This document shows, piece after piece, positions 1 through 7,382 of a stretch of DNA of 24,592 nucleotides. Source of the DNA: an uncultured Clostridia bacterium. Lineage in GTDB: Bacteria; Bacillota; Clostridia; Oscillospirales; CAG-272. Under the pieces are notes generated by a model. That model saw only the letters and a list, made by a program, of their open reading frames with translations, was not told where the DNA came from and searched no databases. The stretch spans positions 1-24,592 of the forward strand of contig CALGCW010000225.1 of assembly GCA_937884385.1 (NCBI GenBank). The letters are read 5' to 3'. Within the stretch, counting starts at the first letter, position 1, and each line of letters starts with the position of its first letter. A program made the position numbers and the translations under genes.

Positions 1-1
1 A

Positions 2-868
2 GACATTGGTGATATTTTCAGCAGCTTTTTCGGCGGAGGCTTTGGTGGCGGCTTCGGTGGTTCTTCCTCAAGTCGCAGAAATGCGCCGCAGAGAGGTGAG
101 GATATCGGAGTACGCATTACCTTGACCTTTGAAGAGGCAGCATTCGGTGTTAAGAAGGATATCTCCTATAACAGAATACAAAAATGTGACGAGTGTCACG
201 GCTCGGGCGCCGAGAAGGGAACTCAGGCGGAGACCTGTACTTCCTGTCGCGGCACGGGTCAGAAGCGCGTTATGCAGAGAATGGGCGGTATGCAGTTCCA
301 GACGACCGTCACCTGCGATAGCTGTCGCGGAACGGGTAAGATAATCAAGAATCCTTGCTCTAATTGCCGCGGAACAGGCTATGTGAAGATCACCAAAAAG
401 CTCACAGTCGATATTCCTGCAGGAATAAACGAGGGCGAGAGGATAGCGCTTCGCGGACAGGGCTCCGACGGCAGAAACGGAGGACCTGCGGGCGATCTTA
501 TCATTCAGGTCAGCATAAAGCCGCATAAGATCTTCAAGCGCGAGGGCTACAACGTTTATTGCGATGTGCCCGTTACGGTCGCTGAAGCAACGCTTGGCGC
601 GGAGATAGACGTACCAACGCTTGAAGGCGACCACAAGTACAATATTCCCGAGGGAACACAGCCCGGAACGCGTTTTACTCTGAAGGGTAAGGGAATACAA
701 AATCTCAATTATCCAAACAGACGCGGAGACCTTATATTTACTGCGGTGGTCGAGATACCCAAGGGACTTTCGCAAAAGCAAAAGGATCATATGCGCGCCT
801 TTGCAGATAGCTGTGGAGAAAGCAATTACAAGAAGAGAACGAGCTTCTTTAAAAATCTATTTGACTGA
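2..868 (+). CDS. dnaJ: Chaperone protein DnaJ (5' truncated)
   Basis: C-terminal 288 residues of the Hsp40 co-chaperone, which stimulates the DnaK ATPase and delivers unfolded clients in the cytoplasm. The J domain with its HPD motif lies outside the window. What remains starts with a Gly/Phe-rich linker (about residues 1-35, FGGGFGGGFGG). It is followed by four CxxCxGxG zinc-finger motifs (CDECHGSG, CTSCRGTG, CDSCRGTG, CSNCRGTG), which should bind two zinc ions, and then the client-binding C-terminal beta domains. The reading frame is open from base 2, so no start codon is called. The stop codon overlaps an ATG of the downstream prmA frame, suggesting co-transcription. This dnaJ-prmA order is common in Firmicutes heat-shock operons. 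Identification is secure. Confidence 0.97.
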   Translation, partial: DIGDIFSSFFGGGFGGGFGGSSSSRRNAPQRGEDIGVRITLTFEEAAFGVKKDISYNRIQKCDECHGSGAEKGTQAETCTSCRGTGQKRVMQRMGGMQFQTTVTCDSCRGTGKIIKNPCSNCRGTGYVKITKKLTVDIPAGINEGERIALRGQGSDGRNGGPAGDLIIQVSIKPHKIFKREGYNVYCDVPVTVAEATLGAEIDVPTLEGDHKYNIPEGTQPGTRFTLKGKGIQNLNYPNRRGDLIFTAVVEIPKGLSQKQKDHMRAFADSCGESNYKKRTSFFKNLFD

Positions 869-879
869 TGGAGGGCAAA

Positions 880-1842
880 ATGACGGATCCCGATTATATT
901 TGCGGTGAAAGCACCGAAATAAAGGATTGGACTCAGATAAAGGTGACGGTTGCGCTTGAGCATCTTGACACTGCAATGGCAGTGATGAGCGTTCTTGACA
1001 ACAACCTTATGGTCGAGGATTACTCCGATATCGACCTTAAGACCTGCTACGGCGACCTTATCGATGAAAGCATACTTAATGCTGACAAGAGCATTGCTTC
1101 GGTCTCGCTCTTTTTGCCTGCTGACCAAAATTACAGTATGGCTATTTCCTTTATTTGCGAGAGACTTGAGGCTGAGGGTGTTTCACCCAAGGTCGAGATA
1201 GTCGGAGTAAACGAGGAGGACTGGGCAAACTCGTGGAAGAAGTATTACACGACCTTGCATATTGGAAAGAGAACGGTCATCGTTCCTATGTGGGAGGACT
1301 ATGAAGCAAAAGACGGTGAGATAGTCGTAAAGATGGACCCCGGAATGGCTTTTGGAACGGGCTCGCATGAGACGACCCGCCTTGTCATAGAGCTTCTTGA
1401 AAAATACACAAAGCAGGGTGTTAGGATGCTTGACGTAGGCTGCGGAAGCGGAATCCTTGCCATTTGTGCTTCAAAGCTCGGTGCGGGCGAGTGCAAGGCA
1501 TATGATATCGACCCCGTTGCTGTCAAGGTAGCTAATGAGAACATAGCAGAGAGCGGTCAGGAGAACATCACCTGCGAGGTCTCGGACCTTCTCAAGTCCG
1601 TTGATCTTGACGGCGGAAAATATGATCTTATTTGTGCTAACATAGTCGCGGATATCATCATAAGAATGACGCCCGATATTGGCAGATTTATGAAGGATGA
1701 CTGCGTGCTTCTTTGCTCCGGCATCATACGTGAGAGGGCGGACGACGTTATAGCAAAGCTGAGTGAATACGCCTTGAAGGTGGTTGAAAGGCTTGACGAT
1801 AACGGCTGGTGCGCGCTTGCGGTAATGAAAAATAAAGCATAA
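880..1842 (+). CDS. prmA: Ribosomal protein L11 methyltransferase
   Basis: A SAM-dependent enzyme that trimethylates ribosomal protein L11 (family knowledge). The 320-residue product has the PrmA signature DPGMAFGTGSHETT (about residues 153-166), SAM-binding motif I DVGCGSGILA (185-194), the acidic end of strand 2 (YDIDP) and the catalytic-region motif ANIVAD (about 253-258). It has the poorly conserved N-terminal substrate-recognition domain expected for the family. An in-frame ATG at 868 overlaps the dnaJ stop, but the strong Shine-Dalgarno GGAGG at 870-874 lies inside that extension and sits 5 nt before the ATG at 880, so 880 is preferred. A start at 868 by translational coupling would add only four residues. 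An intrinsic terminator follows at once, so rsmE, the frequent next gene, is not part of this operon. Confidence 0.95.
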   Translation: MTDPDYICGESTEIKDWTQIKVTVALEHLDTAMAVMSVLDNNLMVEDYSDIDLKTCYGDLIDESILNADKSIASVSLFLPADQNYSMAISFICERLEAEGVSPKVEIVGVNEEDWANSWKKYYTTLHIGKRTVIVPMWEDYEAKDGEIVVKMDPGMAFGTGSHETTRLVIELLEKYTKQGVRMLDVGCGSGILAICASKLGAGECKAYDIDPVAVKVANENIAESGQENITCEVSDLLKSVDLDGGKYDLICANIVADIIIRMTPDIGRFMKDDCVLLCSGIIRERADDVIAKLSEYALKVVERLDDNGWCALAVMKNKA

Positions 1843-1846
1843 ATAC

Positions 1847-1872
1847 AAAGGACCTCGAAAAGAGGTCCTTTT
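1847..1872 (+). terminator. Intrinsic terminator after prmA
   Basis: A perfect 10-bp stem (1847-1856 with 1862-1871), loop GAAAA, followed by a T-rich tract. It ends the dnaJ-prmA transcript and separates it from the lipoprotein array. Confidence 0.9.
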
Positions 1873-1917
1873 ATTAGTTTTTTATAATATTTTATTTACA
1901 AATAATGCAAAAAGCCC

Positions 1918-1946
1918 TTTACAAATATATACAAATGTGGTATAAT
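1918..1946 (+). promoter_or_regulatory. Sigma-A promoter, lipoprotein unit A
   Basis: TTTACA (1918-1923), a 17-bp spacer and TATAAT (1941-1946) preceded by TGG, an extended -10. The predicted start is near 1953, giving a leader of about 70 nt before the first lipoprotein gene. The arrangement CTTTACA, then AAATGTGG directly before the -10, recurs in the promoter of unit B at 4642-4670. Confidence 0.8.
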
Positions 1947-2023
1947 TAGCTAATAATATAGGGGAAGTGTTTCCTCAAGACTTTTTTGCTTCAATTCAGT
2001 ATATTTTTTTGGAGGAGATATAT

Positions 2024-3040
2024 ATGAAAAGATTATTTATTGCGGTAATGCTTATTATCGCTGTGCTTACGGTTTCGGTATTTGCTACCTCTTGCGAGCA
2101 GGAAGAAACGTTTTGCACTCACACAGACGTTTCAAGTGAGGTGATCGAACCAACCTGTGTATCGGAGGGATATATGGTCAACACCTGCTTGGATTGCGGA
2201 TACGTTTACCACGATACGTTCGTTGAACCTTCAAACGAATACCATTCTTTGGTTATTGTCGAGGAAAAGGCTCCTACCTGTACCGAAGAAGGTTTTGTGA
2301 CGGTGGCATGCGTTTTGTGCGGTGTCAGCGATACAGAAAAATTAGAGAAAGATGATCACGCCTATTCTGAATGGGTGACTGTGAAGGAGACTACCTGCAC
2401 AGAGCTTGGCTATGAGGAAAGAGCCTGCACGGGTTGCGGACTTGTTGAAACGAAGGAGGCTACCAAAACTCTCAATCACAACTACGTTCACCACGTAAGC
2501 ACTCTTCCCACTTGCACAGAAGAGGGCTACACAATGAGCTATTGCGCTGATTGCGGTCTCGTCTATAAAACTGCTACAGCACCTCTTGCAGAGCATACAT
2601 ACGATGCAGGCAAGGTTATAGACCCCACTTGCACAGAGGAAGGATACACACTCTTCACTTGCACATATTGCGGTTATGAGCACAAGGATCTTTACACACC
2701 CGTTATCGACCACAAGTTCGGTGATTGGGTAGTGACTGTTGAGCCCACCTGCGAAAACGGTGGCGAGGAAGCAAGAGTTTGCGAGGATTGCTCGTACCTT
2801 GATACAAAGCACGTTGTAGGTCACGATTACAAGGTGACAACTCACACGCCTACTTGTGACAACCCCGGCTACGATGCGCACGTTTGTGAGAAATGCGGTC
2901 ATTCCTATGCTGACAATTACGTTGAGGCACTCGGACACGCTTTCGGCGATTGGTATGCGGTTGAAGGAACTGACAACGTAAAGCGCCGTGATTGCAAATG
3001 CGGTCACTATGAAATAATGACAGTACCCGTAGAAGGATAA
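2024..3040 (+). CDS. Cys3-His repeat lipoprotein, short paralog, unit A
   Basis: Function not recognised. The 338-residue product starts at the ATG 6 nt after GGAGGAG (2011-2017). It opens with a signal peptide (MKRLF, then a hydrophobic core) ending at Cys24. The lipobox ATSC is less canonical than in the three paralogs, but lipidation is still likely. The rest is eight tandem repeats of about 36-40 residues: seven complete copies with the pattern C-x9-C-x2-C-x10-16-H, then a degenerate last copy with C-x-C. Repeats 3, 6 and 8 follow a Trp-containing linker (such as SEW or GDW) and have charged residues before the Cys pair; the others mostly carry a GY motif. Three Cys and one His per repeat suggest zinc binding or disulfides (inference). 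The next gene begins 30 nt downstream and is probably co-transcribed. Its closest partner is the gene at 4843-5760, whose last full repeat has the same CDNPGYD motif. Confidence 0.85.
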   Translation: MKRLFIAVMLIIAVLTVSVFATSCEQEETFCTHTDVSSEVIEPTCVSEGYMVNTCLDCGYVYHDTFVEPSNEYHSLVIVEEKAPTCTEEGFVTVACVLCGVSDTEKLEKDDHAYSEWVTVKETTCTELGYEERACTGCGLVETKEATKTLNHNYVHHVSTLPTCTEEGYTMSYCADCGLVYKTATAPLAEHTYDAGKVIDPTCTEEGYTLFTCTYCGYEHKDLYTPVIDHKFGDWVVTVEPTCENGGEEARVCEDCSYLDTKHVVGHDYKVTTHTPTCDNPGYDAHVCEKCGHSYADNYVEALGHAFGDWYAVEGTDNVKRRDCKCGHYEIMTVPVEG

Positions 3041-3070
3041 TATCAGAGAGAGGGCACAGGAGGAATGAAC

Positions 3071-4561
3071 ATGAAAAAGATTATTTACGTATTGCTCATA
3101 ACAATGCTCTTGATGGGCGCGTTGCTTATGACGGCGTGCACACCTGATAACGGAGAGCACGTTCATACATTTACCGAAGAAGTGGTAGAACCCACTTGCA
3201 TTGACAAGGGATATACAGAGCTCACCTGCTCTGAATGCGGATACGTAAGACGCGACAGCTTCACAGAGCCCGATCCCCAAAAGCACATTTACGAAAAGGT
3301 TGAAGAGGTTGCTTCCACTTGCACCGCTGCGGGTTATCTTAAAGAGGTTTGCTCCGTTTGCGGCGATGAGAAGGTGACCGATAAGGCTGTTGCAAAGCAC
3401 GAGATGGATGCTTGGTATATTGCAGTTGAATCCACCTGTACCACAAAAGGAACGGAAAGAAGAAACTGCAAAAACTGCGATCATTATGAAACCAAGGAGC
3501 TTGCTCTCGCAGGGCACGCTTACGGTGAATGGGAGGTTTCAATTGTAGCGGACTGCAACGGCGGTGAGGACAAGAGAATCTGCGCTGATTGCGGACACAC
3601 AGATACGCGAGCAACTGCTCCCGTTCATAAATTCTCGACCGAGGAGCACAAGCCCGATTGCTTTAATTACGGATATACCACATATACATGTGACCTTTGC
3701 GGACACACAGAGGATCGCGACTACGTCGATCCAAATGGTCACGACGACGAACCCATAAAGGTAGTTGAGACGAGCTGCACAGAGCAGGGATATACAGTTT
3801 ACAAATGCAAGGTCTGCGGAGAAGAGCATACCGTTATGAGTGAACTTCTCCCCGAAGGACACGCATACGATGCGGTAGTCACCGCCCCCACCTGTACGGA
3901 AATGGGTTATACCACATATACTTGCACGGTTTGCGAGCATTCCTACGTTGACGGATATACATCCCCCGAGCACGACTTGGGCGAATGGGTAATGGCTGTT
4001 GAGCCTCATTGCCCGACTCTTGGTGTTGAGAAGGCAAAATGTGTAGTATGCGGTCACGTATCAGAGAGATTTGTTGACCCCAAGCACGAATATGTTGCTA
4101 CCGTAACGGAGCCCACGTATTGCACAGAGGGTTATACCACATACACCTGCGCTTGCGGTGACAGCTACGTTTCAGATTATACGCGCATCGTTATTACCGA
4201 GGGACTTGAGTATAAGCTTCTTCTTGATAACAGCGGATATGTTCTTTTCAGCATAAGAGGCTTTGAGGGCGATATGCTCGTAATTCCCGAAAGCATTGAG
4301 GGAATCGAGGGCTGGGGAACTCTTCCCGTCGTTGAGATCAGACATAACACATTTGAAGGATATACCGGCATCAAGACGGTCGTAATTCCCGAAACAGTTA
4401 CACTTATAGGTCTTTCAGCATTCGAGGGCTGCGAAGATCTTGAATTGATCATCTATCGCGGCACTATGGCACAGTGGGAAGAGGTAGTTAAGTGCAACAA
4501 CTGGGATCTTGGAACGGACGAATATACCGTTCGTTGCACCGACGGTGACATTGCTAAGTAA
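3071..4561 (+). CDS. Cys3-His repeat lipoprotein with C-terminal BspA-like LRR, unit A
   Basis: Predicted lipoprotein of 496 residues, specific function unknown. The ATG at 3071 is chosen because AGGAGG (3058-3063) lies 7 nt upstream; the in-frame ATG at 3065 is only 1 nt from it. A signal peptide (MKKIIYVLL...) ends at lipobox MTAC, Cys23. Nine tandem repeats follow: eight complete Cys3-His copies and a degenerate ninth with C-x-C (TCACGDSY). Repeats 3, 4 and 8 are the class preceded by a Trp linker. From about residue 375 the protein changes to a BspA-type leucine-rich-repeat segment (LVIPESI, VVIPETVTLIGLSAFEGC), closed by the YRGT...W...C.DG cap usual for LRR_5 proteins. Such LRRs occur on surface proteins of gut and oral anaerobes, often with binding roles (family knowledge). 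A strong terminator follows. The gene at 5789-7309 is its counterpart in unit B. Confidence 0.85.
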   Translation: MKKIIYVLLITMLLMGALLMTACTPDNGEHVHTFTEEVVEPTCIDKGYTELTCSECGYVRRDSFTEPDPQKHIYEKVEEVASTCTAAGYLKEVCSVCGDEKVTDKAVAKHEMDAWYIAVESTCTTKGTERRNCKNCDHYETKELALAGHAYGEWEVSIVADCNGGEDKRICADCGHTDTRATAPVHKFSTEEHKPDCFNYGYTTYTCDLCGHTEDRDYVDPNGHDDEPIKVVETSCTEQGYTVYKCKVCGEEHTVMSELLPEGHAYDAVVTAPTCTEMGYTTYTCTVCEHSYVDGYTSPEHDLGEWVMAVEPHCPTLGVEKAKCVVCGHVSERFVDPKHEYVATVTEPTYCTEGYTTYTCACGDSYVSDYTRIVITEGLEYKLLLDNSGYVLFSIRGFEGDMLVIPESIEGIEGWGTLPVVEIRHNTFEGYTGIKTVVIPETVTLIGLSAFEGCEDLELIIYRGTMAQWEEVVKCNNWDLGTDEYTVRCTDGDIAK

Positions 4562-4576
4562 TATTGCTTTATAAAG

Positions 4577-4608
4577 AGATGCAGGACGTAAAGTTCTGCA
4601 TCTTTTTT
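4577..4608 (+). terminator. Intrinsic terminator, lipoprotein unit A
   Basis: An 11-bp stem (4577-4587 with 4593-4603, one G-U pair), loop GTAAA, then a T run. It ends the first two-gene unit, so the second unit is separately transcribed. Confidence 0.92.
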
Positions 4609-4641
4609 GTCGAAATTCTGAAAAAATATCTCAAAATATAC

Positions 4642-4670
4642 TTTACAAAAGGAAAGAAATGTGGTACAAT
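4642..4670 (+). promoter_or_regulatory. Sigma-A promoter and long leader, lipoprotein unit B
   Basis: TTTACA (4642-4647), a 17-bp spacer and TACAAT (4665-4670) preceded by TGG. It resembles the unit A promoter in both hexamers, spacer length and the AAATGTGG segment. Just downstream, ATAGTGGAGAAGT resembles ATAGGGGAAGT of unit A, so the transcript starts may also be conserved. The predicted leader is about 165 nt (4677-4842) against about 70 nt in unit A. I recognise no known riboswitch in it. A small TTTCC/GGAAA hairpin lies near 4766-4782. Confidence 0.78.
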
Positions 4671-4842
4671 GATTAAAATAGTGGAGAAGTATGCCTGAAT
4701 GATACATTATAGCATCTTCTGTTGCGAGCATATAATATAATTGTTGAGATAGAATTGTTCCTCTGTTTCCTGCATTTGGAAATAGGATAACTTGATTTGA
4801 TTTCTTCAATATCGCAGAAATTTGTTTTCGGAGGAAATGAAA

Positions 4843-5760
4843 ATGAAAAAAATTTATCTTGCTTTACTCATTGTTTCCATAGTCTTGGGAACGATGCTCC
4901 TCGTTTCTTGTGATGATACCACCACCACAACGACGGAGCCTCCCGTGGAAAATCCTGAGCACGTACACACACTTACTGAAGAGGTGGTCGAGCCTACATG
5001 CAACGCAGGCGGTTATACTCATTACGTTTGTGAAGAGTGCGGCTACGAGTTCCGCGATAATTTCGTGGATCCTGACGATGAAAAGCACGTATATACAGAG
5101 AATGTCATAGCTCCTACTTGTACGAAGGAGGGTTATACCGAGCACGTTTGCGAGGTTTGCGGTGATACCTATCAGGATAAGACAGTACCCGCTACACATA
5201 CCTTTACAGATTGGTACAATACCATCGATCCTTCTTGCCAGACTCAAGGTATGAAGCGCAGAGATTGCGTATACTGCAGTTATTACGAGGAGGAACAGCT
5301 TGATGCGGCTCATCCTTATGATGTGGTGGTGACGGATCCTACCTGTGATACAGAAGGATATACAACTTACACCTGCAAGGAATGCGGTCATTCCTATATT
5401 GAAAAGGGAGGTAATGCTCTCGGTCACGCTTTCGGCACGAACGAATGGTACGTTTATGCTGACTCTACCTGCGAATCAAAGGGTGAAGAGAGACGCGATT
5501 GTACAAGATGTGAGGGCTATGAATCCAGAGAAATACCCAAGCACCATTATGACACCCCCGTACATGTTGATGCAACCTGTGATAATCCCGGATATGACGG
5601 ACATGCGTGCTCTGATTGCGGCGACGTAAAGATAGACGCTATCATTCCTGCGCACGGACATAAGTTCGGTGACGAGTGGACTGATGTTGTCGGTATGCCC
5701 GGCTATGAGCAGAGAGAATGCGAAAACGGCTGTGGCAAGGTTGAAGTTAGAGTTAAATAA
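4843..5760 (+). CDS. Cys3-His repeat lipoprotein, short paralog, unit B
   Basis: Predicted lipoprotein of 305 residues, function not recognised. The ATG at 4843 lies 8 nt after GGAGG (4830-4834); the in-frame ATG at 4837 is only 2 nt from it, so it is less likely. The signal peptide ends in a good lipobox LVSC (Cys23), followed by an acidic and threonine-rich linker (DDTTTTTTEPP) that may act as a spacer from the membrane. Six complete Cys3-His repeats follow, then a degenerate seventh lacking the first Cys. Repeats 3, 5 and 7 are the class that follows a Trp linker. The last full repeat begins CDNPGYD, as in the gene at 2024-3040, and both proteins end soon after a degenerate repeat, which pairs the two as duplicates. 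The next gene starts 28 nt downstream, so the two are probably co-transcribed. Confidence 0.85.
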   Translation: MKKIYLALLIVSIVLGTMLLVSCDDTTTTTTEPPVENPEHVHTLTEEVVEPTCNAGGYTHYVCEECGYEFRDNFVDPDDEKHVYTENVIAPTCTKEGYTEHVCEVCGDTYQDKTVPATHTFTDWYNTIDPSCQTQGMKRRDCVYCSYYEEEQLDAAHPYDVVVTDPTCDTEGYTTYTCKECGHSYIEKGGNALGHAFGTNEWYVYADSTCESKGEERRDCTRCEGYESREIPKHHYDTPVHVDATCDNPGYDGHACSDCGDVKIDAIIPAHGHKFGDEWTDVVGMPGYEQRECENGCGKVEVRVK

Positions 5761-5788
5761 TCCGAATAGTAGTTTTTAGGAGGATGTC

Positions 5789-7309
5789 ATGAATAGAATT
5801 TTAACATTTATGCTTATTGCGGTCGTGTTGCTCGGCGCAATGCTTATGACGGCTTGTAAAGAAGAACACGTGCACGCTTATACTGAAACTGTTATCACTG
5901 CCCCCACCTGTACTGAGGCTGGAGAATCACAGTTTGACTGCGAATGCGGTGATACATATAAGAAAGAAACTCCCCCTGCAGGTCACATCTTTGGTGAGGG
6001 TACAGTTGTTGATCCCACCTGCAATACAGAGGGATATACAGAGCACGTTTGCTCTGAATGTGATTATGTAAAGCAGGATACATTCGTTCCCGCTGATAAA
6101 GATAATCACAACTACGTATTGGTTGATTCCAAGACACCCAACTGTACGGAATGGGGATATACCAAGGAAGTTTGCGAGTACTGCAACGATGAAATATTTA
6201 CGGAACTTGAGCCCGTTCACAATCTTATCGACAAGTGGGTGCTCTTCAAGGAACCCACATGTACCGAAAACGGTGAGGAGCGTAAGTACTGCACAAGCTG
6301 CTCTTACTACGCAACAAGAGAAGTTCCCGCACAGCACAAGTTTGAGTCGAGATTTGACGTGACCGTTGAGCCCACCTGCTCTGAAAACGGATATGTTCTT
6401 CACACTTGCTCGGGATGTGGCTATGAGCTTAAGGATAATTTCGTTCCTGCATACGGTCACGATTGGTTGACGCTTGACGAGGACGAATGGACAACAAGCA
6501 AGGAAGCTACCTGCACAGAGTACGGCGAAGAATACAGAAAGTGCGGCACTTGCGAGTACGTTGAAAAGAGATTTATAGACTACGTTCACGAATATACCGA
6601 AGAGGTAGTTGCTCCCGGATGCACAACATTCGGATATACAACATTTACGTGCACACTTTGCGGACATACAGAGGTCGGTGCATATACCGAACCCCAGCAC
6701 ACATACGGTGATTGGGTTATCGAGGTCAATCCCACCTGCCAGAGCGTTGGTATGGAAAGAAGAGATTGTCAGTTCTGTGACCACACGGAAAAGCAGGTAA
6801 TGCCTCCTCAGCACATTTACAACAACGTGACAGTTGTTGAGCCTACCAAGTATAACTCAGGATATACGCTTCACGAGTGTGATTGCGGTGACTCCTATAA
6901 GGATGAATTCGTTTCTTCGTTCGGTTCTGAAGGTCTTGAGTTCCAGCTCAGAGTTCTTTGGGATGCTGAAAAGGAAGAAAACGTATACGTTTACGTTCTT
7001 ACAGGTCTTGGTACCTGCACAGATACTGAGATCGCTATTCCTTCCGAATACAACGGATATCCCGTTGCAGTTATCGGAAATATGGTATTCTACGGCAGAG
7101 ACGATATCACAGCCGTTTACATTCCCGAATCCGTAACGAAGATCGAGATCGGTTCCTTCTGGTACTGCGGCGGTCTCATTGAGATCCACTATGAGGGTAC
7201 AAGAGTTGAGTGGATGGATATCAATATGCCTTCTGACTGGAACAAGCATCTTGATACCTTCTATATCATATGTGAAGACGGTACCATAGTAGTTAACGAC
7301 GAAGAATAA
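5789..7309 (+). CDS. Cys3-His repeat lipoprotein with C-terminal BspA-like LRR, unit B
   Basis: Predicted lipoprotein of 506 residues. The start ATG follows AGGAGG (5778-5783) by 5 nt. The signal peptide ends at lipobox MTAC, Cys23. Nine repeats follow: the first has C-x-C (DCECGD) instead of C-x2-C, seven are complete, and the ninth is degenerate, its first Cys replaced. Repeats 4, 6 and 8 follow Trp linkers and carry basic residues before the Cys pair (EERKYC, EEYRKC, MERRDC). From about residue 380 an LRR_5/BspA-like domain is visible (IAIPSEYNG, VYIPESVTKIEIGSFWYC) with the cap YEGT...W...C.DG, matching the gene at 3071-4561. Whether the repeats bind metal or form disulfides cannot be read from sequence. 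Surface binding is an inference from the LRR type. Confidence 0.85.
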   Translation: MNRILTFMLIAVVLLGAMLMTACKEEHVHAYTETVITAPTCTEAGESQFDCECGDTYKKETPPAGHIFGEGTVVDPTCNTEGYTEHVCSECDYVKQDTFVPADKDNHNYVLVDSKTPNCTEWGYTKEVCEYCNDEIFTELEPVHNLIDKWVLFKEPTCTENGEERKYCTSCSYYATREVPAQHKFESRFDVTVEPTCSENGYVLHTCSGCGYELKDNFVPAYGHDWLTLDEDEWTTSKEATCTEYGEEYRKCGTCEYVEKRFIDYVHEYTEEVVAPGCTTFGYTTFTCTLCGHTEVGAYTEPQHTYGDWVIEVNPTCQSVGMERRDCQFCDHTEKQVMPPQHIYNNVTVVEPTKYNSGYTLHECDCGDSYKDEFVSSFGSEGLEFQLRVLWDAEKEENVYVYVLTGLGTCTDTEIAIPSEYNGYPVAVIGNMVFYGRDDITAVYIPESVTKIEIGSFWYCGGLIEIHYEGTRVEWMDINMPSDWNKHLDTFYIICEDGTIVVNDEE

Positions 7310-7324
7310 TCAAAAATAAAAATT

Positions 7325-7358
7325 ATCTCCGTGATCCTTGAGATCACGGAGATTTTTT
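7325..7358 (+). terminator. Intrinsic terminator, lipoprotein unit B
   Basis: A perfect 12-bp stem (7325-7336 with 7342-7353), loop CTTGA, followed by a run of six T. The A-rich stretch on the other side makes it usable by the convergent minus-strand flavodiiron gene as well. Confidence 0.93.
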
Positions 7359-7382
7359 ATTTATTTATTTATTTATTTATTT
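7359..7382. repeat. (ATTT)6 microsatellite at the stop of the flavodiiron gene
   Basis: Six perfect ATTT units between the terminator T run and the minus-strand gene. The TAA stop of that gene (7379-7377) lies inside it. On the minus strand the repeat reads TAAA, so a change of repeat number would still give a stop almost at once in any frame. Confidence 0.9.

Larger units (their letters stand above)
1918..7353 (+). repeat. Tandem duplication of a two-gene lipoprotein unit
   Basis: Unit A (1918 to about 4608) and unit B (4642 to about 7360) have the same layout: extended -10 promoter, short Cys3-His lipoprotein, a gap of about 30 nt, longer lipoprotein with C-terminal LRR, terminator. First genes match first genes (shared CDNPGYD repeat and degenerate end), and second genes match second genes (nine repeats, C-x-C ninth repeat, LRR end). 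Duplication of the whole unit therefore explains the array better than successive single-gene copying. Divergence is high at the protein level, so the event is old. Confidence 0.75.

Noticed and set aside
2342..3517. Long open frame on the minus strand (391 codons) opposite the first two lipoprotein genes
   Set aside because: It spans the end of one real gene and the start of the next and has no ribosome site. It exists because repeated codons of the plus-strand Cys-rich repeats avoid antisense stops. Similar antisense frames lie opposite the other lipoprotein genes.
2090..7309. Repeat lipoproteins as DNA-binding zinc-finger proteins
   Set aside because: All four have signal peptides with lipoprotein cysteines, so they are exported; the Cys pattern does not match a known DNA-binding finger.
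1918..7353. CRISPR array or simple DNA repeat
   Set aside because: The periodicity is at the protein level with strong divergence between copies; there are no identical direct repeats with unique spacers.
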